Assembly (NCBI GenBank): GCA_902782465.1
Contig: CACZNH010000013.1
Coordinates: 62,001 to 126,000, forward strand
Reading direction: 5' to 3'
DNA length: 64,000 bases
DNA from: an uncultured Bacteroidales bacterium
GTDB lineage: Bacteria; Bacteroidota; Bacteroidia; Bacteroidales; Muribaculaceae
In this document: one piece after another, positions 24,693 to 33,332 of the stretch
Layout: each line of letters starts with the position of its first letter
Position numbering within the stretch: position 1 is the first letter of the stretch
Notes under the pieces: generated by a model
The model's input: only the letters and a program-made list of their open reading frames with translations
What the model was told of the DNA's origin: nothing
The model's database searches: none
Made by a program: the position numbers and the translations under genes

Positions 24693-27542
24693 TCAGTTGG
24701 CCAGTATCCAGTTGATGATGGCGTTGATGTCGGTGATGTTGACACTGCCGTCCTCGTTCACGTCGTAAATGGCGCTGCGATTGCCGTTCAGGATGGCCCC
24801 GATGAGGGCGTTGATGTCGGCGATGTTGACGCTGCCGTCGGCATTCACGTCACCCGGCAGTTTGTTGTGGATGTCAATGCCAAGGATATTCTCGAAGTTT
24901 TTCCAGTAATCGGCCTGGCGGTAGTCCTGTTCAGTTCCCTTGGGCACCTGCAACGTTGCATTCTTGTAGGCGTCATTATTGAAACAAGCCGCACCCGCCA
25001 ATTGCGGTACAACCTTAGCCTTACAAGTCACTGTGGTCACAGCACGGCATGAGTAGAACGCCATGGTTCCGATGGTCTCAACATGGCTGCCGATGACGAT
25101 GTCCTCAAGGCCCTTGCAGCCATCACACATATCCTTACCGATCGCTTTTATACCCTCACCAAAGACGATATACTTCATTGCGGAACAGTTGGTGAATGCA
25201 CCGTTACCGATGGACGTGACGCAGTCGGGGATGGTCATGCCGGTCAACGAAGTGCAACCCTTGAGGGCATTTTCCCCAATATGCTGAATCCCAGCATTCA
25301 AGGAGAGCGCCTTAAGGTTGCGGCAGCGCATAAACGCACCGTCGCCGATGAGCGTGATACCAGCGGGAAGGTCAACCTGCTTCAAATCCATGTCGCCGGC
25401 AAAGGTGTAAGACGATATTTTATCGATGCCCTCCGGCAGGATAAGCTGTTCAATGGTCTCTCCGTTCAAGTAGAGGTGGCCGGCGCAATACAGCGGATTG
25501 GCGTTCTCTTTATCAAACCTGATGCGGCACCATGCCTCCAAGTCGGAAATGCGCACGGCGTTCAACGCCTCGCAAGCCTCAAACGCCTGTTCGCTCACCG
25601 ATGTAACCGAGGCAGGGAAGGTCACCTCCTGCAATGCGGCACAGCCGTAGAACGCTGCCAGGCCTATCGTCTGCAAGCCTTGAGGCAACTCGATGTGCGG
25701 CAATGAAGTACACTCGTAGAACGTCGACCTGCCGATAGCGGTCAACGTCGAAGGCAAGGACACTGAAGCCAAATTGTCGCAGTAGCAGAATGCGGAACGC
25801 TCCAACGACTGCACGCCCTCCTCGACAACGAGTTCACGCAGCGAGGTGCAGTTGATGAACGCTGAACGGCTCACCACAGCCACACTTGACGGAATGACCA
25901 GCTTGTTCACCTCCTTGCCGTTGAGCGTCAGGTGTCGGGCAAAATACAGGGGATTGGAGTTGTTGTTGGGGAAGCGGACAGCACACCAGGCGGCAACATC
26001 GCTGATGGATACATTATTCAGTTTCACACAACCCTCAAAAGCATCAAAGCCGAACGAAGTGACCGATGCAGGAATGGTAATCAGCTCCAAAGACACACAA
26101 TGTGCAAACGCCTGCTCGCCGATGTCGGTAACATTATCAGGCACCATCACGCGGGAGAGGTTCATGCAGTTCCTGAAGGCCTTCCTGCCAATGGTTTTCA
26201 CGGTAGAGGGCATCGTCACACCCGTCAAGCCGGCACAGTTCATGAAAGCGCCGTCGCCAATCGCGGTGACAGTGATGCGCTGACCATCTACAGTGACGTG
26301 GTCGGGGATGACCACATTACCAGAATAGGAATTATGTCCCGAATCCTTGCTGACCACGGCCAGTTCAGTGCCGTTCAGCTTGTAATAGATGCCGTCCTGC
26401 TCCAGGTCATAGTCCTCGACAGGGGTGCCGCCACTGCCCGAGGGCGGTCGTACGTTGGTGAGCATTCCCTGGTCAGAATTAAAGCGGTAACCCTCGACAT
26501 TGAAGGCATCCAAGGCAAAGTATCCGTTGCCGGTTCCCGCCCATCCCCAGTTGATGTGGAACATGTTGTCATGATATCCGTCGATGACAAAGGCGTGGCC
26601 GCCACCGTTGGCCTGGGCGGTATAGAGGATGGGACGCCCTGCATGTAATTCCTCGAGCATCATGGTGGTCCAGGAACTTGCCGAGTAGCGGTCCCTATCC
26701 CTGCTGCCAATGCCGTTGACATAGCCGAATTTGACCAATGCTCCCCGCTGGCTCGCCATATAGGAGCCGCTGCCGTCAATGCCATACATCATGTGGCAAC
26801 CCTGGCCACAGTAGCGCATCAGCACGGCCACTGCATTGGCCTGTGTCTCGTTATACTCTCCCAGATACTGATCCAGCATGTTGTCCCAATCGACAGTGCA
26901 GGCCGGCAGGTCCTCCAACGTGAAAATCTCATAGCGATACCCCTCAACAGCAGGCAGGCGGGAGGGATAACGCCAATAGTACATCACCTGTGCCATCGCT
27001 GTGGCGATACAACCCGTGACGGCATGGTTACCAAAGGCATCGGTGGGGCACATGTTATAGTAGGGCGCGCTTTGGGACCAGCTGCACGTGAGCAGGGGCA
27101 TTACCGAGTCTTCGCTGGGTGCCTGCTGCTCCTCCTCGGCCAGTACCTGGGCCTCGGGATGGGCGGCAAGCCACTCCAGTTGCTCCTTGTACTGCTCAAG
27201 CATGCACGACAGGTTGCAGGGCAGGTTGTCCATATCGAGCTGACCGTCGCCATAGGCCAACACTGCATGGGCACGGTCATCGCCGGCAATAATGGCAAAC
27301 GAACCGGCATCACTGGCATTGAACACATAGTAATCCACCATGCCAGGCAGCACGCTGGAGGCCTCGACATGCGTCAGGGTCATGGTTACGCCGCTTGCCG
27401 CCGCCCTACCCTGGACGCGGTGCTGGAGCAAGCCGGCTGCGGTAGCGCTAGCCTGGTCAATGCCGACGGGAGCCGCAAGAGCGGTCAGTGACAATATGGC
27501 CAAGACAGCCGTAACGATTGATTGCTGAAAAAAGTGTTTCAT
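24693..27542 (-). CDS. C10 peptidase (streptopain family) with LRR domain and dockerin-like tail
   Basis: 949 residues. A signal peptide (to about residue 23) and the C10 propeptide (FAIIAGDDR, LAYGDGQLD) lead to the catalytic domain. Cys178 lies in TGCIATAMAQVMYYW and His316 in GGGHAFVIDGYHDNMFHINW, as in SpeB. About 400 residues of BspA-like LRR_5 repeats follow (IP.SVT.IG..AF..C). The end has two EF-hand-like dockerin repeats, GDVNADGSVNIADINALIG and DVNEDGSVNITDINAIINWI. The enzyme is a secreted cysteine protease, and the LRR part probably binds protein or glycan. It lies 51 bases from a paralogue. Confidence 0.92.
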   Translation of the reverse strand: MKHFFQQSIVTAVLAILSLTALAAPVGIDQASATAAGLLQHRVQGRAAASGVTMTLTHVEASSVLPGMVDYYVFNASDAGSFAIIAGDDRAHAVLAYGDGQLDMDNLPCNLSCMLEQYKEQLEWLAAHPEAQVLAEEEQQAPSEDSVMPLLTCSWSQSAPYYNMCPTDAFGNHAVTGCIATAMAQVMYYWRYPSRLPAVEGYRYEIFTLEDLPACTVDWDNMLDQYLGEYNETQANAVAVLMRYCGQGCHMMYGIDGSGSYMASQRGALVKFGYVNGIGSRDRDRYSASSWTTMMLEELHAGRPILYTAQANGGGHAFVIDGYHDNMFHINWGWAGTGNGYFALDAFNVEGYRFNSDQGMLTNVRPPSGSGGTPVEDYDLEQDGIYYKLNGTELAVVSKDSGHNSYSGNVVIPDHVTVDGQRITVTAIGDGAFMNCAGLTGVTMPSTVKTIGRKAFRNCMNLSRVMVPDNVTDIGEQAFAHCVSLELITIPASVTSFGFDAFEGCVKLNNVSISDVAAWCAVRFPNNNSNPLYFARHLTLNGKEVNKLVIPSSVAVVSRSAFINCTSLRELVVEEGVQSLERSAFCYCDNLASVSLPSTLTAIGRSTFYECTSLPHIELPQGLQTIGLAAFYGCAALQEVTFPASVTSVSEQAFEACEALNAVRISDLEAWCRIRFDKENANPLYCAGHLYLNGETIEQLILPEGIDKISSYTFAGDMDLKQVDLPAGITLIGDGAFMRCRNLKALSLNAGIQHIGENALKGCTSLTGMTIPDCVTSIGNGAFTNCSAMKYIVFGEGIKAIGKDMCDGCKGLEDIVIGSHVETIGTMAFYSCRAVTTVTCKAKVVPQLAGAACFNNDAYKNATLQVPKGTEQDYRQADYWKNFENILGIDIHNKLPGDVNADGSVNIADINALIGAILNGNRSAIYDVNEDGSVNITDINAIINWILAN

Positions 27543-27593
27543 CTAGGTGTAAATAAACTGATTGGGTTATGAAGTCAGGGACCACACGGCACA

Positions 27594-29741
27594 TCACGGT
27601 GTGCTCAAGATGCGGTTGATGATAAAGTTCACGTCGGCGATGTTCACACTACCGTCACCATTCACGTCACAAGCGGTGGTTGATGCACCGCTCAGGATGT
27701 CGTTGATGACAAGGTTCACATCGGCAATGTTGACGGCTCCGTCAAGATTAGCGTCACCTGGCAGGACAGCAGGTTCAACGACTTGATGATCGAACAGGGT
27801 CCACACGTCACAACAGTAGTAGTCCACCCAAGCACACTCGGGGACATACAGCGTTGCCTGGTGGTAGACATTCTCGGGGAAACAGTTCTCATCAGCTACC
27901 AGCGGCGGGATATCGGGCAGTTTCTTGATGGTTTTGATTGCCGTACAACCGCTGAATGCCATCGGTGCAATGGAATCGACATTGGCACCCATGTTTACCG
28001 TGGCAAGTGACCAGCATTCCGAGAAAGCCCCCTCACCGATGGTCTTCACATGATTGCCCAGGTTCACCGTATTCAGCCCCGTGCAGTAGTAGAATGCCTC
28101 ATCAGGGACACACTCCATGTCGATAGACAAGTTTTTCAGGCCAGAGCAGACGAAGAAGGCATCCGGGTCGATGCGCTCCACCGAGTTGGGAAGGTCCAGA
28201 TTCTTGAGTCCAGCACAATAAGTGAAGGCATAGCCCTCGATATTTTTCACGCCTGGGTTGAAAGTGAAAGTCCTAATAGCATTGCAATCCTGGAAGGCGG
28301 CCCAGTCGATAGACTCGACCCCCTCGGGCAAGGTCATCGCTGTCAACATCTTGCAGCTCTTGAAGGCATATTTTTCGATTCGTTTCAGGGTCTCGGGAAG
28401 TGTTACGGCCCGCAGCTGTTTGCAGTTCTTGAAAGCGCTGTTGCCGATGGCGGTGACCACACAATCCTGACCGTCGACAGTGACGTGACTGGGGATGGTG
28501 ACATTGCCGCTATAGGTATTGTCAAATTTCTCCCTGCGGGTTACGGTCAACTCATTGCCGTGGCGACGGTAGGCGATGCCGTCCACTTCCACGTCATAGG
28601 GCTTGGATTCTTCCGTAGGAAAGACATTGATGAGCATCGACTGGTTGAAACTGAAATCATAATATCCATAGGCTGTAAAAGCATCCAACGCGAAGTAGGC
28701 GTTGGCAGATCCTTCCCACCCCCAATTGATATGGAACTTGCTGCCGTCATAGCCGTCCACGACAAAGGCATGTCCCCCTATATCACCACTTCCGCTATAG
28801 AGGATGGGGCGATTGGCCGTAAGCTCTTGCAGCATCAGCGCTATCCAATCTTCGGCGGTGTAGTTGTCACGATGCTTTTCCAGTATCCCATTATAATATC
28901 CGAAGTCACACATCGCCGTCATCTGGTTCCAGCTGAGCGCACCGCTCTCATCGACACCGTAACCCATCTTGGTTGCCTGTCCACAATAGCGCATCAGCGT
29001 GGCGACCGACTGGCCTTGCGCCTCGCTGTAAAGCATCTTGTAGGAGCCGTCGAGCATATAATAGCTGTCAAGCATATCGTCCCAGTTGAGCGTCGTGCCC
29101 GGCAAAGCCGGTACGTCGATGGCCCCAGTGACATATGCGGGATAGTCGGGCAACACTTCAGGGTATTGCCAATAGTACATTACCTGAGCCATCGCCGTAG
29201 CGATACAGCCCGTGAGGCAATGTTCGTGACGGTATTCGGGGCACAGGTCGTTATAAGGCGTACTCTGAGACCAGGTGCAGGTGAGCAAGGGCTCCACCAC
29301 AACAGCGGGTGCATGAAGCGGTTCAGCAGCAACAGCGGCAGTGGGATGGTCAAGCAGCCACTCCATCTGCTTCTTGTAGTGGCCGAGCAAGCACTGCAGG
29401 CCACAGGGCAAGTCGTTCATATCCAGCCGACTGTCGCCATAAGCCAAGATGCCGCAGGCACGGTCATCGCCACTGACGATGACAAAGCCGTTGTCCTCGC
29501 CATCCTTGAAGACAAAATAGTCCGTCGCCAGTGCATTGACGGTCGAGGGCTCGGCATGGAGCAGGCTCAACGGGGCGGCTGCGGCTGATGGAGCCATCCT
29601 GGCGCCTTGACGCGTGAGCAGGAAGGCCGAGGCTTTGGCCTGGGCCTGTTGTTGGTCCACAGGTGCAGCCATGGCAGCAATAGGCATCATCACCATCAAC
29701 AATGCCGCCAACAGCAATTTCTTGTAAACGTTTCTCATCAT
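27594..29741 (-). CDS. C10 peptidase (streptopain family) with shorter LRR domain and dockerin-like tail
   Basis: 715 residues, paralogue of the downstream gene. The signal peptide is followed by the propeptide (FVIVSGDDRACGILAYGD) and the catalytic domain. Cys179 lies in LTGCIATAMAQVMYYWQYP and His324 in GGHAFVVDGYDGSKFHINWG. About 230 residues of LRR_5 repeats follow. The C-terminus has GDANLDGAVNIADVNLVIN and DVNGDGSVNIADVNFIINRI. It is the first gene of the pair; the promoter at 29819-29850 has ideal spacing. The difference in size comes from the number of LRR units. Secreted protease (family knowledge). Confidence 0.92.
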   Translation of the reverse strand: MMRNVYKKLLLAALLMVMMPIAAMAAPVDQQQAQAKASAFLLTRQGARMAPSAAAAPLSLLHAEPSTVNALATDYFVFKDGEDNGFVIVSGDDRACGILAYGDSRLDMNDLPCGLQCLLGHYKKQMEWLLDHPTAAVAAEPLHAPAVVVEPLLTCTWSQSTPYNDLCPEYRHEHCLTGCIATAMAQVMYYWQYPEVLPDYPAYVTGAIDVPALPGTTLNWDDMLDSYYMLDGSYKMLYSEAQGQSVATLMRYCGQATKMGYGVDESGALSWNQMTAMCDFGYYNGILEKHRDNYTAEDWIALMLQELTANRPILYSGSGDIGGHAFVVDGYDGSKFHINWGWEGSANAYFALDAFTAYGYYDFSFNQSMLINVFPTEESKPYDVEVDGIAYRRHGNELTVTRREKFDNTYSGNVTIPSHVTVDGQDCVVTAIGNSAFKNCKQLRAVTLPETLKRIEKYAFKSCKMLTAMTLPEGVESIDWAAFQDCNAIRTFTFNPGVKNIEGYAFTYCAGLKNLDLPNSVERIDPDAFFVCSGLKNLSIDMECVPDEAFYYCTGLNTVNLGNHVKTIGEGAFSECWSLATVNMGANVDSIAPMAFSGCTAIKTIKKLPDIPPLVADENCFPENVYHQATLYVPECAWVDYYCCDVWTLFDHQVVEPAVLPGDANLDGAVNIADVNLVINDILSGASTTACDVNGDGSVNIADVNFIINRILSTP

Positions 29742-29818
29742 CCTAAAAACTAATTAGATTATTAAACAAATAGGTATCCTTTATCAGCGGCCACGCAGAT
29801 GCGCGACCAAACTATGGC

Positions 29819-29850
29819 GCAAAATTAATTCTATTATTCTAAAAAACAAA
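29819..29850 (-). promoter_or_regulatory. Promoter of the C10 peptidase pair
   Basis: Minus-strand TTTG (29847-29850), a 19-base gap, then TAATTTTGC (29819-29827), about 78 bases before the ATG. Confidence 0.75.
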
Positions 29851-29870
29851 GTTTTGGGCGCACGCATTCG

Positions 29871-31613
29871 CTAGATTCTCCATTCCCCGAAACAGATGTA
29901 GTCAATGATGGCAACGATGTCCGAGATGGTGATTTCGTCATCCCTGTCAGCATCGGCTCCATCAAGGCTGATGATATAGGGGTCGTTCATGATCAGATAG
30001 TCGATGATAACGGTGATGTCGGCAATCGTCACCTCGCCGTCACCGTCGGCATCACCACGCAGGGCAGCTACCCCTTGCATATACCAGAAGCCAGCAATCT
30101 GCAGCTCGCTGTTGACAGTCATGCCCGTGATGGGCTTGTTCATATAACCACCGGTGAAGACCTCTGCTGCGGGCACCGAATTGTTGGTCAGAGAGTCCAG
30201 ACTGCCTTGGGGCCACAGGTCGGTGCGGTTATTTATACTAGACAGCACATTATCGGCGGGGATGAGCGTCATGCGCTGGTGGTTGGCATTGTTGTTGGGG
30301 CAGTTGTTGTCCCAGGCATTCTTGTCATAATCGACGTGCAGAATCATGATGCCCTCGGCCGACAGATACTCGTCCCAGCCGCTCTTGACACGGTATTCCA
30401 GCAGGTAATACTCGTCGGGATTTGCATCGTTGACGACCTTGACCGCCGCTCCGCCGCTGCCCAGCGGCGACAGCGAGTAGCGGGTATTCACCTTGGGGTC
30501 GATGAGGTTCATCCAACCCATAAAATGCCGCTCGTAGGAGGTGTATCCCGCCGGACGGTGGCCATTATTCAGGTAGCAGCCGTGGTCCATGATGTCCCAA
30601 CTGCTCATGCCGTAGGAACTGCCGCCCTCGGTGTTGTAGAAGTCGGGGAGTCCCAGGCAATGCCCGAACTCATGACAGAAAGTGCCCACACCATCGATGG
30701 ATGTACTGCTGTTGGTGCCGCCCTCCAGTTCATTGAAGACGGCAAACTTGTCGATGGTGACGCCATTGAGCTGGAAGGGACCAGTGGTACTGCATCCCCA
30801 CTGATAGGCCTCACGCATGTCCCACTGGCAGGGCCACACGCTCTCGGGCACAGCACGCCATGCCTGGGCCTCGCCGACGCCGGCATAGAGCACGACCACC
30901 ACATCGACATAGCCGTCGTTGTCATTATCGTAGTTAGAGAAATCCACGTCCGGCAGTCCCGTGCAGGCATCGTAAATCATCGTTCCCAGCTGCTGGTCAA
31001 CCTCAGTGCCATGCTTGCGGATATTGTCACCGTAGAATTCCCGGTTCTGCGGCAGTTCCACGGGGCCGAGGATATCGAATTGCGGCGAGAACATGCCGCG
31101 TGACTGGTCCTCAAAATAGTGCAAACAGCTGTATTGCTTCTCGTTGAACTGGTTCTCGAAGGTTGCGATGGGGTCGGTGCTGATGAACTTCACGTCATCG
31201 TAGTTGACCAGGATAATCGGGATGCGCGGTGACCCGATGGTGGGCACCTGGGGCGTTGGGGGTTCCTCCTCGCGACGCGGCATGCGGCTGACGCCCGCAC
31301 CCAGTGTCATCTGCCCGCCATAGGCGGTGATGAAAGCCATCTCCTCGATGCTTCGCTGTCCCTCGTCATGGGCAAGCACATCACTGAGGGCTCCACCCAC
31401 GACATAGCAGTAGTCGCCGCTGGCTGTCGGCTGCACCGTCAGCCCGTCGAGGGTTGTCAGCGAGTGAATGCGTTCACCGCCCTGCATCACCAGCGTCACG
31501 GTAGTGCCGTCGCTCTGGGTGTGGACAAAGGGGTCGGGTTTGGCGGGAGCCGCCAGCATCATGGTCCAGCAGGTTGCCAGCGCCACGATGGTCAAGAGCA
31601 ATCTGTTCATCAT
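29871..31613 (-). CDS. M6 family metalloprotease with dockerin-like tail
   Basis: About 580 residues from ATG 31613 (the upstream TTG is not needed). Signal peptide to about residue 22. Residues 35-105 resemble the propeptide of immune-inhibitor-A-type enzymes. The catalytic domain has CHEFGHCLGLPDFYN (HEFGH 314-318), a third ligand region DIMDHGCYLNNGH, and several Asp-rich calcium loops (DFSNYDNDNDGYVD). The end carries dockerin-like repeats GDADGDGEVTIADITVIIDY and DADRDDEITISDIVAIIDYI. It is a secreted zinc protease, 21 bases behind a lipoprotein gene in the same transcript. Confidence 0.9.
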   Translation of the reverse strand: MMNRLLLTIVALATCWTMMLAAPAKPDPFVHTQSDGTTVTLVMQGGERIHSLTTLDGLTVQPTASGDYCYVVGGALSDVLAHDEGQRSIEEMAFITAYGGQMTLGAGVSRMPRREEEPPTPQVPTIGSPRIPIILVNYDDVKFISTDPIATFENQFNEKQYSCLHYFEDQSRGMFSPQFDILGPVELPQNREFYGDNIRKHGTEVDQQLGTMIYDACTGLPDVDFSNYDNDNDGYVDVVVVLYAGVGEAQAWRAVPESVWPCQWDMREAYQWGCSTTGPFQLNGVTIDKFAVFNELEGGTNSSTSIDGVGTFCHEFGHCLGLPDFYNTEGGSSYGMSSWDIMDHGCYLNNGHRPAGYTSYERHFMGWMNLIDPKVNTRYSLSPLGSGGAAVKVVNDANPDEYYLLEYRVKSGWDEYLSAEGIMILHVDYDKNAWDNNCPNNNANHQRMTLIPADNVLSSINNRTDLWPQGSLDSLTNNSVPAAEVFTGGYMNKPITGMTVNSELQIAGFWYMQGVAALRGDADGDGEVTIADITVIIDYLIMNDPYIISLDGADADRDDEITISDIVAIIDYICFGEWRI

Positions 31614-31634
31614 AGTCTTCAAGTTTTAGTATTT

Positions 31635-32171
31635 TTATTTATTGTCTTTCAGATAATCCTTCATGTTGGCCTTCCAATCAACGCCGCGTGAGGCATCAAC
31701 GAAGTTGTCAATTTTCCAGCCGTCATCCTCAAGCACCATATCCAAGCGCACCACGGTCACGCTGCCGCAGTTGTGCAGGTTGAGTTCGGCGGTTGCCGTC
31801 GAGTCGGTCATCGCAATGATACGGACATCGCTCACCGACAAGTCATCCCAATCCTGGCCCATAATCCAGTAATCGGAATCAAAGAAGCCAATCATGCCCT
31901 CGGCTGCCAACGCCGAGTCGGCCCGCTCCACACGCGACGTCAAGTCCTTCCAGTCACGGGAGCAATACAGGCTGTCGGCAGTCGCCATGACGTCAGGAAC
32001 TGCCTTATCTCCTCCGCCATAGCGGTTAAAGGCATCGGCATAGATATCATTGACACGCTGCACCAGCGCTGCAGTGTCGGGCACGGCATCCTTTTCAGTG
32101 TTATCCACTTTGCCCTGGTTGGAGCAAGCCAGCATGGCCACAATTATCGGTAATAACAGTAATTTCTTCAT
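31635..32171 (-). CDS. Lipoprotein, DUF3828-like
   Basis: 178 residues. The leader MKKLLLLPIIVAMLAC has a lipobox-like MLAC with Cys16. The mature part has a short helical region (VQRVNDIYADAFNRY), a middle with DSDYWIMGQDWDDLSVSDV, and strands ending VRLDMVLEDDGWKIDNFVDA. This matches the small DUF3828 fold, which resembles NTF2/cystatin-like lipoproteins. It is first in an operon with the M6 protease, so it may act with that enzyme, for example as inhibitor or chaperone; that is inference from position only. Confidence 0.7.
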   Translation of the reverse strand: MKKLLLLPIIVAMLACSNQGKVDNTEKDAVPDTAALVQRVNDIYADAFNRYGGGDKAVPDVMATADSLYCSRDWKDLTSRVERADSALAAEGMIGFFDSDYWIMGQDWDDLSVSDVRIIAMTDSTATAELNLHNCGSVTVVRLDMVLEDDGWKIDNFVDASRGVDWKANMKDYLKDNK

Positions 32172-32201
32172 AATTATCGTCTTAATTGTTCTTGCGATGT
32201 G

Positions 32202-32210
32202 GCAAAGGTA
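32202..32210 (-). promoter_or_regulatory. -7 box of the lipoprotein/M6 operon
   Basis: Minus-strand TACCTTTGC, 30 bases before the lipoprotein ATG. Confidence 0.6.
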
Positions 32211-32240
32211 GTAAAATTTTTTTAATTATGCCTTGCAGTG

Positions 32241-32312
32241 AAGGTAGGCAGCGCGTCGGGATAAAAAAAGAATGAATTCTTTTTGTTCTCCACTCGGCTT
32301 GCACTACCTTTG
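32241..32312 (+). repeat. Portable promoter repeat, single copy, before lysO
   Basis: It shares about 70 bases with the tandem at 54541-54707: GAAGgTAGGCaGCG, then an AT-rich palindrome (AAAGAATGAATTCTTT), TTTG (32282-32285), the same 19-base spacer, and a -7 box TACCTTTG (32305-32312). The conserved block is thus a full housekeeping promoter. The lysO ATG lies only 8 bases further on. Confidence 0.85.
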
Positions 32313-32320
32313 TCACCGAT

Positions 32321-33277
32321 ATGTTGAAGTTTGTTGCCATCATATTGAGCGGTATGGCTGTCGGTTTCTTGCTCAGGAAACGGCAGTTGCAGGTCATGCC
32401 CCACGTGGTGACGGTGCTCATTTGGCTCTTGCTGTTCTTCCTGGGTGTTGAGGTCGGTGAAAACCCGCAGGTCATCAACGGAATCAGCCGCCTGGGGATT
32501 GAAGCCCTGTGGCTGTCGCTGGCGGGACTCACGGGCACGATACTGTTCTCATGGGCATTGTGGCGATGGGTGAGCACCGGTAAAGACCGCGCCAAGCGCA
32601 TGCCAAGCGATACGCCGTCGCAGGGGCAATCCACTTCCAGCGGGAAAAGTGAACGTCAGGGAACAGGGCAGGCTATGAAAGGCAGCCTGATTATCGTGGG
32701 CTTTTTCGTGCTGGGCGTCGTTTGTGGCGTGATGCACTGGCTACCGGACCTGAACGCCTTTGGCAACGTGAGTTTCATCACCCTCTTCGCACTGCTCTTC
32801 TGCGTGGGCATTACGGTGGGCAACAATGCGACGTTGCTCAAATCGTTCACCAAGCTGGACCCGCGCCTGATGCTGCTGCCGCTGATGACCATTGTCGGCA
32901 CACTCGCCATCACTGCCATCGCTTCGCTCGCCCTACCCCACCGCAGCCTGACGGACAGCCTCGCCGTGGGCTCGGGTTTCGGCTACTACTCCCTGTCGAG
33001 CATCCTGATTACCGAATACCGCGGTCCCGAATTGGGCACTGTAGCCCTGCTGGCGAACATCATCCGCGAGGTCTTCACCCTGCTGGCGGCACCGCTGCTG
33101 GTCAATTATTTCGGGCCGTTATCGCCGATTTCCTGCGGCGGTGCGACGACGATGGACACCACGCTGCCCATCATCACCCGCACCAGCGGCCAGGACTTTG
33201 TGCTGCTGAGCCTGTTCCACGGTTTCCTGGTGGACTTCTCGGTCCCCTTCCTGGTCACGTTCTGGTGCACGCTGTGA
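32321..33277 (+). CDS. lysO: Lysine exporter LysO family protein
   Basis: 318 residues, matching the E. coli LysO (YbjE) pattern throughout. Short N-terminal spans come first (IILSGMAVGFLLRKRQLQ). A basic cytoplasmic linker (about residues 88-115) leads to the conserved core: FALLFCVGITVGNNATLLKS, GSGFGYYSLSSILITEYRGP, ELGTVALLANIIREVFTLL, CGGATTMDTTLPIITRTSGQ and HGFLVDFSVPFLVTF. LysO exports lysine (and thialysine) across the inner membrane. The start aligns with known members and lies 8 bases after a -7 box, giving an almost leaderless mRNA. Confidence 0.92.
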   Translation: MLKFVAIILSGMAVGFLLRKRQLQVMPHVVTVLIWLLLFFLGVEVGENPQVINGISRLGIEALWLSLAGLTGTILFSWALWRWVSTGKDRAKRMPSDTPSQGQSTSSGKSERQGTGQAMKGSLIIVGFFVLGVVCGVMHWLPDLNAFGNVSFITLFALLFCVGITVGNNATLLKSFTKLDPRLMLLPLMTIVGTLAITAIASLALPHRSLTDSLAVGSGFGYYSLSSILITEYRGPELGTVALLANIIREVFTLLAAPLLVNYFGPLSPISCGGATTMDTTLPIITRTSGQDFVLLSLFHGFLVDFSVPFLVTFWCTL

Positions 33278-33320
33278 CGGAACTGGGAGCGGGACTAACG
33301 GAGATAACGGAAGGAACGGA
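33275..33320. repeat. Period-9 spacer repeat, AACGGA family
   Basis: From the lysO stop: CGGAACTGG, GAGCGGGAC, TAACGGAGA, TAACGGAAG, GAACGGAAT. It lies in the gap to the converging LRR gene. Confidence 0.65.
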
Positions 33321-33332
33321 ATACACTATTTA

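Noticed and set aside
24693-31613. Cellulosome locus
   Set aside because: Dockerin-like repeats are attached to proteases and LRR proteins; no cohesin, scaffoldin or cellulase was found in the window.
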